The translations under genes and the position numbers were made by a program. The notes below the pieces were generated by a model that worked only from the letters and a program-made list of their open reading frames with translations, did not search any database and was not told the DNA's origin. DNA of 64,000 nucleotides from Vitreoscilla stercoraria DSM 513 (GTDB lineage Bacteria > Pseudomonadota > Gammaproteobacteria > Burkholderiales > Neisseriaceae), in assembly GCF_000382305.1 (NCBI RefSeq), contig NZ_KB908027.1, positions 1-64,000 on the forward strand, in the 5' to 3' direction. Positions 17,665 through 27,063 of the stretch are shown here, in pieces (within the stretch, counting starts at the first letter, position 1; the number at the start of each line of letters is the position of its first letter).

Positions 17665-20600
17665 CTAAATGGTTTGCTCGGTCAAAGCCATTGCTTGCTT
17701 GATATCGACATCGACAATGCGTGATACACCTTTTTCTTGCATCGTCACACCGATTAATTGTTCCGCCATTTCCATGGTCAAGCGGTTGTGAGAAATGTAT
17801 AAAAATTGTGTTTGTTGGCTCATTTTTTCAACCAAACGACAAAAACGTGCGGTATTGGCATCGTCCAAAGGCGCATCGACTTCATCAAGCAAACAAAACG
17901 GTGCAGGATTGAGACTAAACAGTGCAAATACCAATGACATTGCCGTCAAGGCTTTTTCTCCACCTGAGAGCAAATGAATGGTCGAATTTTTCTTGCCCGG
18001 TGGTTGCGCCATAATCGCCACGCCAGCTTCGAGCATGTCTTCGCCCACCAATTTCAAGCTCGCTTGCCCACCGCCAAACAAAGTCGGGAAAAACGCTTGC
18101 ATGTGTTCGTTCACTGCATGGAATGTTTGCTCAAACAAATTTTTGGTTTCGGTGTCAATTTGCGCCATCGCATCATTGAGTAAAGCCATGGCTTGTTCCA
18201 CATCTTCACGTTGATTTTGGTAATAATCACAACGCTCTTGCGCTTGTTCCAACTCTTGCAAAGCGGCCAAATTGACAGGACCCAAAGCTTGTAATTGTTG
18301 GTTCAAACGCACAATGGCTTGTTGCAGTGGTGCCAAGCTGACCACAGGCAAATCAATCAAATCTTTCAACAGGGCACCACGTTGTTGCAGCTGCTCCAAA
18401 TAACGCTCTTGATTCCATTGCGCTTGTTGTTGCAATAACAATTGTTGTTGCAATTGTGCTCGTTGCTGCGGCAATTGTGTGTCCAATTGTTGCTGTTGTT
18501 GCTGCAACTGTTGTCGTGTGGCGACATGTTGTTGGTTGTGCTGTTGCTCGCTTTGAATGTGTTCTTCCAAAGTGTCGATTTGCAGCAAACATGCTTGCCA
18601 TTGTGTGTGTAACAAATCGGTATTGGCATCATCGTCAAATTGCAAAGCCAAACTTTGCTGGCGCTCGCTCCAATGTTGTTGTTGCTGCATCAATTGCTGT
18701 AAACGTTGCTGAATGTGTTGGTTTTGCTGTTGTCTTTTTTGCAATTCCAAAGCCACCAAACCTTGTTGGCGTTGCACTTCCAATATTTGCAAATGCAATT
18801 GTTGTTGGTGGTGTTGTTGGCTTTCACGTTGTTCTGATAACTGCGTTAATTCTAGATTTAATTGTTCTTGAGCGTCCTGTAACTCATGAATCTGAGTTTG
18901 TCTTTGATTGTGCTCTTGTTCATTTTGATTCAAAGAGAGTTGCAACTGTGCCAATTCTTGTTCAATTTGATTGTGGCGCAGTTGTACTTGCTGCGTGCGT
19001 TCTAATAACTGAGTCGCTTCGGTATGAGCCAAACGCAATTGCTCATGCCATTGTTTGTGTTGCGTTTGGGCTTGTTTGTATTGCTGTTGTTGTGTGTCTA
19101 AATCTTGTTGCAGTTGCAAGACAATGTTTTGTGCTTGGTCTGTTTGCGGTTGCCATTGTTGCCATTGCGTTGCCAAGGCATGCAGTTGTGCTTGGTGTTC
19201 TAGCAAAGCTTCGCTTTCTTGTGCTAAGGCTTGCACACTCACCGCATCGATCCACCAAGCTTGTGGCGTGATGAAAGCTTCATGAGCTTGCAATTGCGAT
19301 TGTTGCGCCAAAGCAGTTTCCAAATCAGGAGCGCAGCGGATATGACCAAACCAATAGGCAATCGCAGGAGTGAAGGTGGCGTGGGTATGAATCACATGCG
19401 CCAAACTGTCAGGCAGTATCGCAGCATCGGGCAAGTCATCAGGCATATTCAGCCAACTGATGGCGTTAGGCTGATCGGATACCATGTGTGGTGCATGGCT
19501 GCGACAATGTTGGCGTTCTCGCAACAGCGTTTGCACGGCATGTACCCAAACTTCAGACACTTCCATGTGTTGCCACAAAATTTGTGCATCGTCCGACATC
19601 GTGTTGGACACATTGGGCAATAATGCACGAATGGTTTGTTGTTTGGCTTCGATGGCAATGATTTGTTGCTGACAATGTTGCGCTTGTTGTTGTGCTTGTT
19701 TTAAAGCGTCCTGTAAGCTTTGTTGTGCATCTTCATGTTGTAATATCAGATTTTCAGCTTCTAAAACCTGTTCTTGCAACAATGCCACTCGCTCTTGAGC
19801 GTCCTGTAAGCTGCTTGTTGTCGGTAAATCTAAGGCTTGTTGGTGTTGCAGCAATTGTTGTTGGCGCTGTTGCCACTGTTGCTGTTGTTGGCGCTGGTGT
19901 TGTTGCTGTTGTGTCAATAATGCCAATTCACGTTCTAAGCAGTGCAGCGTGGTTTGTTGGTGTTGCCACGCTTGTTCTAAATCTTCGCTGGCGTGTTGTT
20001 GCTGTGGTTGAGTGTCTTGCAATTGCTCTAGCTGCATTTGCCATTGTTCGTGTGAATATTGTAATTCTTCTAGCTCAATGTACGCTTCTTCGGCAGAGGC
20101 GATTAAATTGCTTCGCTCCATTTCAATGTGTTGCAATTGTTCAGATGCTTGTTCTTGTTCTCGAATAATGCGCTCATGGTTGGTTTGGAGGTGTTGGATT
20201 TGCATTTCCAAACGTGTCGCTTGCTCACGCTTGATGGTGCGTTGCTCGGTCAAGGTGTGGATATGTTGTTGTGCGACTTGTTCGTTGATTTGCAATTGGT
20301 ATAAATCATCTGACAATTGCTGCGCTTGTGTTTGGCTGATATCCAATTGTGTTTGCAAATCTTGTTGTGCTTGATGCGCTTGTTGCCATGAAGCTTCGGC
20401 TTCACGGTAACGGATGAAATCCATGTGATTTTGTTGGTGCTGTAAGTCGGCAGACAAGTCTTGGTATTGGGCAGCGGTTTGGGCTTGGGTGTTCAGTTTG
20501 TTGACTTGAATATTCAATTCCGATTGAATGTCTGCCAAACGCTGCAAGTGTTCGGTGGTGTCTTTTAAACGGGTGGCGGTTTCTTTGCGGCGTTCTTTGT

Positions 20601-21117
20601 ATTTGGATACGCCTGCGGCTTCTTCGATGTGGGCACGCAATTCTTCAGGACGTGCTTCGATGATGCGTGAAATCATGCCTTGCTCAATCACCGCATAACC
20701 ACGCGCACCCACGCCCGTACCTAAAAACAAATCGGTAATGTCTCGGCGTCGCACCACTTGGTTGTTGATGTAATACGTTGATTGTCCTTGGCGAGTTAAC
20801 ACCCGTTTGATGGCAATTTCAGTATATTGTCCAAAAGCGCCCTGTAAACGCCCATCGCTGTTGTCAAATACCAATTCTACGGCAGCACGAGACACCGCTT
20901 TGCGGGTGGTAGCACCATTGAAAATCACGTCTTGCATCGATTCGCCACGCAATTGTTTGGCAGACGCTTCGCCTAAAACCCAGCGCACAGCATCGATGAC
21001 GTTGCTTTTACCGCAACCATTAGGTCCCATGACTGCAACCAATTGACCCGGAACGTGTAAAGTGGTCGGATCTACAAAAGATTTAAAACCTGCCAATTTG
21101 ATATGGGTAAGACGCAT
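17665..21117 (-). CDS. smc: Chromosome segregation protein SMC
   Basis: SMC dimers with ScpAB organise and segregate the nucleoid. The start is placed at MRLTHIKLAGFKSF (1150 residues); the frame stays open to 21165 but those extra residues do not look like SMC. The N-terminal ATPase head has Walker A GPNGCGKSN, and the C-terminal head has the signature LLSGGEKALTAMSL and Walker B FCLLDEVDAPLDD. Two long coiled coils flank a short hinge at about residues 515-620. The coils are extremely Gln-rich, with runs such as QQQQHQRQQQQQWQQ. Four uptake-like repeats lie within it (18871, 19704, 19798, 20835); the first three are read as LQDA. No scpA or scpB is in the window. Confidence 0.97.
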   Translation of the reverse strand: MRLTHIKLAGFKSFVDPTTLHVPGQLVAVMGPNGCGKSNVIDAVRWVLGEASAKQLRGESMQDVIFNGATTRKAVSRAAVELVFDNSDGRLQGAFGQYTEIAIKRVLTRQGQSTYYINNQVVRRRDITDLFLGTGVGARGYAVIEQGMISRIIEARPEELRAHIEEAAGVSKYKERRKETATRLKDTTEHLQRLADIQSELNIQVNKLNTQAQTAAQYQDLSADLQHQQNHMDFIRYREAEASWQQAHQAQQDLQTQLDISQTQAQQLSDDLYQLQINEQVAQQHIHTLTEQRTIKREQATRLEMQIQHLQTNHERIIREQEQASEQLQHIEMERSNLIASAEEAYIELEELQYSHEQWQMQLEQLQDTQPQQQHASEDLEQAWQHQQTTLHCLERELALLTQQQQHQRQQQQQWQQRQQQLLQHQQALDLPTTSSLQDAQERVALLQEQVLEAENLILQHEDAQQSLQDALKQAQQQAQHCQQQIIAIEAKQQTIRALLPNVSNTMSDDAQILWQHMEVSEVWVHAVQTLLRERQHCRSHAPHMVSDQPNAISWLNMPDDLPDAAILPDSLAHVIHTHATFTPAIAYWFGHIRCAPDLETALAQQSQLQAHEAFITPQAWWIDAVSVQALAQESEALLEHQAQLHALATQWQQWQPQTDQAQNIVLQLQQDLDTQQQQYKQAQTQHKQWHEQLRLAHTEATQLLERTQQVQLRHNQIEQELAQLQLSLNQNEQEHNQRQTQIHELQDAQEQLNLELTQLSEQRESQQHHQQQLHLQILEVQRQQGLVALELQKRQQQNQHIQQRLQQLMQQQQHWSERQQSLALQFDDDANTDLLHTQWQACLLQIDTLEEHIQSEQQHNQQHVATRQQLQQQQQQLDTQLPQQRAQLQQQLLLQQQAQWNQERYLEQLQQRGALLKDLIDLPVVSLAPLQQAIVRLNQQLQALGPVNLAALQELEQAQERCDYYQNQREDVEQAMALLNDAMAQIDTETKNLFEQTFHAVNEHMQAFFPTLFGGGQASLKLVGEDMLEAGVAIMAQPPGKKNSTIHLLSGGEKALTAMSLVFALFSLNPAPFCLLDEVDAPLDDANTARFCRLVEKMSQQTQFLYISHNRLTMEMAEQLIGVTMQEKGVSRIVDVDIKQAMALTEQTI

Positions 21118-21170
21118 ATTGCCCGATTGCCAATGAAACAAAACAGGCATTGTAACGGAAAACAAGCTTT

Positions 21171-21200
21171 AAGCGTCCTGTAAACGTTTACAGGACGCTT
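21171..21200 (-). terminator. Perfect 30-base palindrome of the uptake-like repeat, terminator of hslR
   Basis: AAGCGTCCTGTAAAC at 21171-21185 is followed immediately by its own complement. It lies 4 bases beyond the hslR stop on the minus strand and upstream of smc. It is the most symmetrical pair in the window. Confidence 0.8.
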
Positions 21201-21204
21201 GGGT

Positions 21205-21594
21205 TTACCAATCTTGTTTGAATTTGTCGATTTGACGACGGTCGCGTTTGGTCGGGCGACCTTCGGGATAATAAGTTTGCATGTCCGCAGCTTGATTGAG
21301 CAATTTCATGTGCTCACGTTTGGCGATGGTTTCAGCATCTTCTTCGTATAACAAACGTGCTTCGGGCGCAGGACGACGCTGCATATTCAAGCCTTTGATG
21401 GTCAAACGGTGGGGCAAGCTGTTCAAATTCATGTCCACCACATCGCCTACAACGATGTATTTGCTGTTTTTAATGCGCTCGTTGTTGACTTTGATGCGTC
21501 CCAGTTCAATGTGTTTTTGCGCCAAGGCACGGGTTTTGAAAAAACGGGCTGCCCATAGCCATTTATCCAAACGCATGGTATTGATGTCACTCAT
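21205..21594 (-). CDS. hslR: S4-domain RNA-binding heat-shock protein Hsp15
   Basis: Hsp15 binds stalled 50S subunits that carry peptidyl-tRNA and helps recycle them. The 129-residue protein begins MSDINTMRLDKWLWAARFFKTR, the S4 domain start typical of Hsp15, with the rest of the S4 fold to about residue 65 (GRIKVNNERIKNSKYIVVGD). The tail is basic (RPTKRDRRQIDKFKQDW). The length matches the family (about 130). It stands alone, with a repeat-pair terminator downstream, and is divergent from accA. Confidence 0.92.
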   Translation of the reverse strand: MSDINTMRLDKWLWAARFFKTRALAQKHIELGRIKVNNERIKNSKYIVVGDVVDMNLNSLPHRLTIKGLNMQRRPAPEARLLYEEDAETIAKREHMKLLNQAADMQTYYPEGRPTKRDRRQIDKFKQDW

Positions 21595-21843
21595 GATGTT
21601 TTCCTTAATGATGCCAAGTTATTGTACTGTGTTTGTATGCAATCAATGAATATCACATTGAATAATGAGTAGTCATAGTTAGTATTTGTATTTTAAACCT
21701 AGAATGGCTATGCGATAATGCAAGATGCGCTGAATTTTAAGGATTTGAATGTTGCTTTGCATCAATCACGATGCAAAACAGCTGCACCTAAGAATAAGAT
21801 AGCGTATGATAATTGATAATTTACGACACATGGATACCACTGC

Positions 21844-22803
21844 ATGAAGCAAGTATTTTTGGATTTTGAGCAACCGATTGCAGAATTAAGCCAAAAGATT
21901 GAAGAGTTGCGTTTTGTTCAGGACGATTCCGTAGTTGATATTTCTGAAGAAATCAAACGCTTACAAAAGAAAAGCGATGAGCTGACCAAAAACATTTTTG
22001 CGAAATTGACACCTGTTCAAGTATCGCAAGTGTCTCGTCATGCCCAACGTCCTTATACATTAGATTACATCCAGCATATTTTTACCGATTTCCAAGAGTT
22101 ACATGGCGATCGTGCATTTGCAGATGATCCTGCCATTGTTGGCGGTTTGGCACGCTTGAACGGTCAATCTGTGATGGTCATTGGTCACCAAAAAGGCCGT
22201 GATACCAAAGAAAAGATTTATCGTAATTTCGGCATGCCTAAACCTGAGGGTTATCGCAAAGCGTTGCGTTTGATGAAATTGGCTGAAAAATTCGGCTTGC
22301 CAGTCATTACTTTTATTGACACTCCGGGCGCTTATCCTGGGATTGGTGCAGAAGAACGAGGTCAATCTGAAGCGATTGGTCGAAATTTGTATGAAATGAC
22401 TACATTGCGTGTGCCTGTGATTTGTACGGTCATTGGTGAAGGTGGTTCTGGTGGTGCGTTGGCTATTGCTGTGGGCGACAAAGTCAATATGTTGCAATAT
22501 TCAACTTATTCAGTGATTTCTCCTGAAGGTTGTGCATCCATCTTGTGGAAAACGGCAGAAAAAGCGGCCGATGCAGCTCAAGCTTTGGGTATTACCGCTA
22601 AGCGTTTGCATGAATTGAATTTGGTCGATCGTGTGATTGATGAGCCTTTGGGTGGTGCACATCGCAATTTCCCTGAAATCATGCGCAATGTCAAAAGTGT
22701 GATAGTAGAGCAATTGCGTCAGGCACAAGACATGCCTATGGCGGATTTATTAACGGTGCGTTTTGATCGCATTATGGCTTATGGTACGTATGCTGAAAAA
22801 TAA
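21844..22803 (+). CDS. accA: Acetyl-CoA carboxylase carboxyltransferase subunit alpha
   Basis: With AccD this subunit moves CO2 from carboxy-biotin to acetyl-CoA to give malonyl-CoA, the first step of fatty-acid synthesis. The 319 residues match the family exactly. An N-terminal helical stretch (LDFEQPIAELSQKIEELR) is followed by the crotonase-like core with FIDTPGAYPGIGAEERGQSEAIG and GEGGSGGALAIAVGD, the oxyanion-hole and CoA-binding glycines. Its 3' end overlaps tilS by 14 bases, as in many Neisseriaceae and other proteobacteria where accA precedes tilS. Confidence 0.98.
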   Translation: MKQVFLDFEQPIAELSQKIEELRFVQDDSVVDISEEIKRLQKKSDELTKNIFAKLTPVQVSQVSRHAQRPYTLDYIQHIFTDFQELHGDRAFADDPAIVGGLARLNGQSVMVIGHQKGRDTKEKIYRNFGMPKPEGYRKALRLMKLAEKFGLPVITFIDTPGAYPGIGAEERGQSEAIGRNLYEMTTLRVPVICTVIGEGGSGGALAIAVGDKVNMLQYSTYSVISPEGCASILWKTAEKAADAAQALGITAKRLHELNLVDRVIDEPLGGAHRNFPEIMRNVKSVIVEQLRQAQDMPMADLLTVRFDRIMAYGTYAEK

Positions 22804-24136
22804 ATTACAAGCAGCCATTGTCAATTCATGGTCAGAGCCTAATGGTTCTGACCATTTTCATTTGGAAGTGGCTTTAAGTGGCGGTTTGGACTCGGTCGTT
22901 TTATTACATGTTTTAGCCTCTTTGAAAGACACTATGAATTGGCATATTTCTGCCGTTCATGTGAACCACCAGTTACAGCTGATATCAGGAGAATGGGTAA
23001 GCTTTTGTGAGCGTTTGTGTGAGCGTTTGCAAATTAATTTACGCATTGAGAATGTAAAAGTGGAGCAAGTAGCGAAATTAGGTATAGAAGCTGCTGCAAG
23101 AATGGCAAGGTATCAGGCTTTTGCGAAAACCTCGGCAGATGTGGTGGTTTTGGCACACCACAGCGATGATCAGGTGGAGACGGCATTATTGGCATTTTTA
23201 CGCGGTGGCGGTTTGCGTGCCTTAGCGGCCATGCCAGCTTGGAGACCTTTAAATGCAGCTGTTCAGTTGTGGCGACCGTTTTTAAATCTTTCTAAGAGCG
23301 ATTTAGAACAATATGCATTAGAAGAAAATTTGGCGTATGTTAATGATCCAAGTAACGCAGATGAGTCATACACCAGAAATTGGTTGAGAAAGACAGTTTT
23401 ACCCCAATTGAATTTGTATGATGCATACACTAATAAAAAAATATTGGCAGGGATTTATCAGCGTCAGCAAGAATTATCTGTATTAAATGAGATACAAGAG
23501 CAAGATTGGAAATATATTTTTTCAGAAAAAGTTTTCAGTATTAATAAAATGCTCAGCTTGAGTATCCCGCGACAAGAACAACAATTATTATTATTTGCAA
23601 CACATTATCAGCTAAGTACTTGGAGTAAAGCCAAATTAAACCATTTTTTAGCTGAATTAGCGCATTCTCCTACTACTCGGCATCAAATATCATTAGGATG
23701 TAATCAAGTTAGAGCAGACCGAGGCAGATTATATGCTTGGGGTGAGCAACAACAGGGGCAATTTAAACAATTATTTGATTTTTTTGAGAACTCATTTATC
23801 AATGAACAAGATAAGCTCCAATTAGCACTTGCATTCTTAAAACAGTTCGACAATACTAATCATTGCAGTTCTTTACGAAAATATGGAGTAGCGTTGTTGC
23901 CATTATCCAAAGTTCGCTCAATCACTGATGAGATTACTTTGAATAAATTGATGAAGGTTTTGAAGGCAAAAAAAATCCCTTTGTTTGTTATAGAAGAATG
24001 GCCTTGTTGGATTTTTAGTGAAGGTAGCCATCAAGTATGGGCAGCAAAAATACAAGATGGTGAGATGCTACGGCAGTTTCCAATATGGAATGAATATTTG
24101 TCTTTTTTAGACTTGTATTTAATACAACCGAATTAA
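22790..24136 (+). CDS. tilS: tRNA(Ile)-lysidine synthase
   Basis: TilS joins lysine to C34 of the CAU-anticodon tRNA-Ile, so that it reads AUA instead of AUG; it is essential. The PP-loop ATP site is ALSGGLDSVVLLH near residue 30. AHHSDDQVETALLAFLRGGGLRALAAM is the core catalytic region and NDPSNADESYTRNWLR the substrate loop. The C-terminal TilS domains follow. The start is placed at MLKNKLQAAIVNSW (448 residues); a frame-open start at 22763 lies deeper in accA. The second half is visibly richer in A/T than its neighbours and carries no uptake-like repeats. Confidence 0.95.
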   Translation: MLKNKLQAAIVNSWSEPNGSDHFHLEVALSGGLDSVVLLHVLASLKDTMNWHISAVHVNHQLQLISGEWVSFCERLCERLQINLRIENVKVEQVAKLGIEAAARMARYQAFAKTSADVVVLAHHSDDQVETALLAFLRGGGLRALAAMPAWRPLNAAVQLWRPFLNLSKSDLEQYALEENLAYVNDPSNADESYTRNWLRKTVLPQLNLYDAYTNKKILAGIYQRQQELSVLNEIQEQDWKYIFSEKVFSINKMLSLSIPRQEQQLLLFATHYQLSTWSKAKLNHFLAELAHSPTTRHQISLGCNQVRADRGRLYAWGEQQQGQFKQLFDFFENSFINEQDKLQLALAFLKQFDNTNHCSSLRKYGVALLPLSKVRSITDEITLNKLMKVLKAKKIPLFVIEEWPCWIFSEGSHQVWAAKIQDGEMLRQFPIWNEYLSFLDLYLIQPN

Positions 24137-24182
24137 TTCATTGGAATTTATTTGACTTTTAATCTCTTGTAAGTGAGTGCTC

Positions 24183-24782
24183 ATGGAAGATCGAGAAATA
24201 GATCAGCAGCTGGTTGAAAAAGCGCAACAGGGCGATCACCATGCGTTTGAGTTACTGGTGGTGAAATACCAACGTCGCTTGGCACGTTTGTTATCACGCT
24301 TTATAAAAGATGAACATGAAGTAAACGATGTGGTACAAGAATCTTTTATCAAAGCTTATCGTGCTTTACCCAGTTTTCGCGGAGAAAGTGCATTTTATAC
24401 ATAGCTATATCGTATCAGTATCAATACTGCGAAGAATTTCTTAGCCAACTCTAATAAACGTCCCATTACTTCCAGTGATATTGCCAATAGTGATGGTGAG
24501 GTGTTGGATGTGGCAGAACAAATTGCCGATGATTTAACACCAGAAGCAGAATTAATGAACCGTCAGATTTTGGAAACGGTGGAAAGTGCTGTGGCGAAAT
24601 TGCCAGAAGATTTGCGTCGTGCGATTACCTTGCGAGAAATAGATGGTTTGTCGTATGAAGAAATTGCCTCGGTGATGGCATGTCCTATTGGAACTGTACG
24701 TTCCCGTATTTTCCGAGCGCGAGAAGTGATTGCCGCTGATTTAAGACCATTGTTAGACACGACCGAGAATCGCCGCTGGTAG
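24183..24782 (+). pseudogene. rpoE: RpoE-type extracytoplasmic sigma factor, interrupted by an in-frame amber codon
   Basis: The frame encodes a full ECF sigma-E of 199 codons except for a TAG at 24402-24404 (codon 74). Region 2 runs MEDREIDQQLVEKAQQGDHH...FRGESAFYT, then the stop, then LYRISINTAKNFL. In E. coli RpoE the same place reads FYTWLYRI, so a single G-to-A change turned Trp TGG into TAG. Downstream the frame continues unbroken into region 4 (LPEDLRRAITLREIDGLSYEEIASVM, GTVRSRIFRARE). No other lesion is seen, so the loss is recent, or is a sequencing error. GTG at 24177 is an alternative start. No anti-sigma gene (RseA/MseR type) follows; dapF is next. Confidence 0.9.
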
Positions 24783-24805
24783 CGTAATGGTGTTCTTGAA
24801 AATGA

Positions 24806-24846
24806 AAATAAGATGCTTCTGATATGGAATTAGGAGCATCTTATTT
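24806..24846 (+). terminator. Probable terminator after rpoE
   Basis: A 12-bp stem AAATAAGATGCT / AGCATCTTATTT with a 17-base loop lies 23 bases after the sigma-factor frame ends. The stem is A/T-rich at its base and lacks a long T-run, so it may be weak. Confidence 0.5.
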
Positions 24847-24906
24847 ACGTTATGAGTCGTGTATTATTGTTATAAGTAGGTGGCATATGAATTTGGATTT
24901 AGATAC

Positions 24907-24912
24907 TATAAT
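24907..24912 (+). promoter_or_regulatory. Possible -10 box of dapF
   Basis: A perfect TATAAT lies 57 bases upstream of the dapF ATG. No good -35 box is seen at the usual distance, so this is tentative. Confidence 0.35.
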
Positions 24913-24968
24913 AGAGTGCTGGTTTGTGACACAATGAATCTAATGATGAATGAAAGTAGAAGTGACGT

Positions 24969-25811
24969 ATGAATACATTGAAATTTACCAAAATGCATGG
25001 CTTGGGCAATGACTTTTTGGTTGTGGATGCAACCAAAGAGCCTATTTCATGGACAGCTGCGAACATTCAAGCATGGGCTAATCGTCATACAGGCGTTGGT
25101 TTTGATCAATTATTGGTGATTGAGCCTTCTAGCAATGAACGCTGTGATTTTAAATACCGTATTTTTAATGCTGACGGCAGTGAAGTCGAGCAGTGTGGTA
25201 ATGGTGCGCGTTGTTTTGCTAAATATGTGACAGAACATGGTTTGACAGATAAAAAATCTGTCATGGTAGAAACCATGCGTGGCATCATTGTTTTGCATGT
25301 ATTGGAAGATGGGCAAATTACCGTAGACATGGGCAAACCACATTTTGCGCCTGAAGAAATTCCTTATGTTCCAAGCAGCCCTACTGATCACGATGCTATG
25401 GCTCATGTTTTGATTGTTGGTACTGATACGGTCACTATCAGTTGTGTCAATATGGGCAATCCTCACGCAGTTTTATTGGTAGATGATATTCGCAAAGCAC
25501 CAGTGAGTGTTTTGGGCGAAGCAATTGAATCACACGCACAATTTCCACAAAAAGTGAATGTGGGTTTTGCAGAGATTGTTTCGCGTGATGAAATCAATTT
25601 GCGTGTATTTGAGCGTGGTGTTGGTGAAACGCAAGCGTGTGGTACAGGTGCTTGTGCGGCGGCGGTTGCTGGTATACGTCATGGTTTATTGAATCAAAAC
25701 GTGTTGGTTAACTTGCCAGGAGGTACGCTGACCATTCAATGGCAAGAAGGAGAGTCGGTATTGATGACAGGTCCTGCGGCTGAAGTTTACAGTGGGGTAT
25801 TGACATATTGA
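24969..25811 (+). CDS. dapF: Diaminopimelate epimerase
   Basis: DapF converts LL- to meso-diaminopimelate for lysine and peptidoglycan synthesis, without a cofactor, by a two-cysteine mechanism. Both catalytic cysteines are seen: Cys76 in EVEQCGNGARC and Cys224 in ETQACGTGACAAA. The N-terminus MNTLKFTKMHGLGNDF is the family signature, and 280 residues is the usual length. The stop overlaps the TTG start of the DUF484 gene, so the two are translationally coupled, as is common for dapF and DUF484 in proteobacteria. Confidence 0.98.
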   Translation: MNTLKFTKMHGLGNDFLVVDATKEPISWTAANIQAWANRHTGVGFDQLLVIEPSSNERCDFKYRIFNADGSEVEQCGNGARCFAKYVTEHGLTDKKSVMVETMRGIIVLHVLEDGQITVDMGKPHFAPEEIPYVPSSPTDHDAMAHVLIVGTDTVTISCVNMGNPHAVLLVDDIRKAPVSVLGEAIESHAQFPQKVNVGFAEIVSRDEINLRVFERGVGETQACGTGACAAAVAGIRHGLLNQNVLVNLPGGTLTIQWQEGESVLMTGPAAEVYSGVLTY

Positions 25812-26440
25812 GTGAATTGACTGAAAAGCAAGTCATTGATTATTTGGCTGCAAATCCCGATTGGCTTGTTCAGCAAGAGGATTTGCAGGTGTCAGTTCGT
25901 GCTAAGGTTAAAGATTTTCGTGAAGCGCAACTGGTCAAAGCCAAAGTTGAGAATGATATTTTGAGCCAACGGCAGCAGCAATGGTTAGCGGCTTTGCGTA
26001 TGAATGAAAAATTGTCTTATTTATTGTGGGACAGTGCTGCACATCTTGCACGAGCTAATGGTTATCAGGCAATAGAATCGGTTTTGGATGTTTTGTTGTT
26101 TGAATCTTTGGATTTTCCAGCCCATGCATTGAAACTGTTCGCACCATGTAATAAGCGTCCTGTACCGCGTCATTTGCAAATGGATATGGTGGTTCATTTG
26201 AATGAGGTACGCGCTTACTCGCGTTTGCCTAATAGTATGAGTAATTGGTTTGAGCACAATCATGCTAGTTTTTTGGTTTTGCCGATTGTCTATCAAGGTC
26301 ATACTTTGGGTATGTGGGTGGTGGCATCTGATCAACAGGATTATTTTAATACTCAATTAGACACGACTTATCTTGAAGCATATGTGCAAGTTTTAGGTGC
26401 TGCTTTGGCCAGAATCATGGGTGTTACGGTGTTATGTTAA
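25808..26440 (+). CDS. DUF484 family protein
   Basis: A 210-residue protein with a TTG start that overlaps the dapF stop (TTGA). The N-terminus ELTEKQVIDYLAANPDWLVQQEDL is the hallmark of DUF484. A GAF-like domain follows (about residues 80-205), containing LPIVYQGHTLGMWVVASDQQDYF. In other proteobacteria the gene usually sits between dapF and xerC, and its role is unknown. Here xerC is absent, and a damaged membrane-protein gene follows with a 7-base overlap. One uptake-like repeat (26153-26164) lies in frame as KRPV. Confidence 0.88.
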   Translation: MSELTEKQVIDYLAANPDWLVQQEDLQVSVRAKVKDFREAQLVKAKVENDILSQRQQQWLAALRMNEKLSYLLWDSAAHLARANGYQAIESVLDVLLFESLDFPAHALKLFAPCNKRPVPRHLQMDMVVHLNEVRAYSRLPNSMSNWFEHNHASFLVLPIVYQGHTLGMWVVASDQQDYFNTQLDTTYLEAYVQVLGAALARIMGVTVLC

Positions 26441-27043
26441 GCACAGTGGTCATTTTTATTTATGCAGGCTTGTTTTTTTACTATGCGCATACCAATGGTC
26501 ATACACAATGGATGTTGGCCACAATAGGCTTAGGAATGGGCTCTATTTGGTTATTGGCCAGTGTGTTGCCTGGCTTTGTATACCACCATGCTATTTTATT
26601 TCTGCATTTATTGCCTTTGTGGATTTCTTCCTTTGTGGATTTCTTTAGGTAGCTTGTTTTTCTTTGTCAATCATTGGCGTTATCATGCTGCAACTCGTGT
26701 TTTTTATGCAGAACCGCCTTGTTCACCTTATTTAATGTATTTGGCTTTAACAGGTATGACGCTGCATCTGGCTTGGCTGATTCCTATGGCTGCTGCTTTG
26801 TACCAACATCCTGAGGGGTTAAGTCCATATGTTTTAATGGGTTTGTTGCAGCTGTATTTTTTGCAGCCTGTATATTGGATTTTGATACAGTGGTTGATTA
26901 TGGGAATGTTTGCATTGGTTGCTCGTATGCGTGCTAAGCCTGTACATTATTTGACCATTAGCCAGATTCAAATTTCCTTTTTGGTCGGGCTGATGGCTGT
27001 GAGTGTGTATGTTTTGGATGATTTATTGCGTTATTTGCGTTAA
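26434..27043 (+). pseudogene. Membrane protein gene frameshifted by a 16-bp tandem duplication
   Basis: The frame from ATG 26434 runs 72 codons and stops at 26650-26652. The rest of the protein continues in another frame from about 26630 to 27043. The cause is visible: CCTTTGTGGATTTCTT at 26614-26629 is repeated exactly at 26630-26645. Removing one copy restores a single 197-codon protein through LLPLWISLGSLFFFV. The reconstructed protein has about five to six membrane helices and few charged residues; the family is not recognised. It overlaps the DUF484 gene by 7 bases. The duplication could be a fixed lesion, reversible slippage (on/off switching) or an assembly error. Confidence 0.88.
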
Positions 27044-27063
27044 TGATGGTTTGGGAAGACATT

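Noticed and set aside
18456..19271. A 271-codon plus-strand ORF opposite smc
   Set aside because: It is the mirror of the Gln-rich coil of smc (CAA/CAG read backwards gives Val/Leu/Cys-rich sequence). No ribosome site or family resemblance; smc itself is clear.
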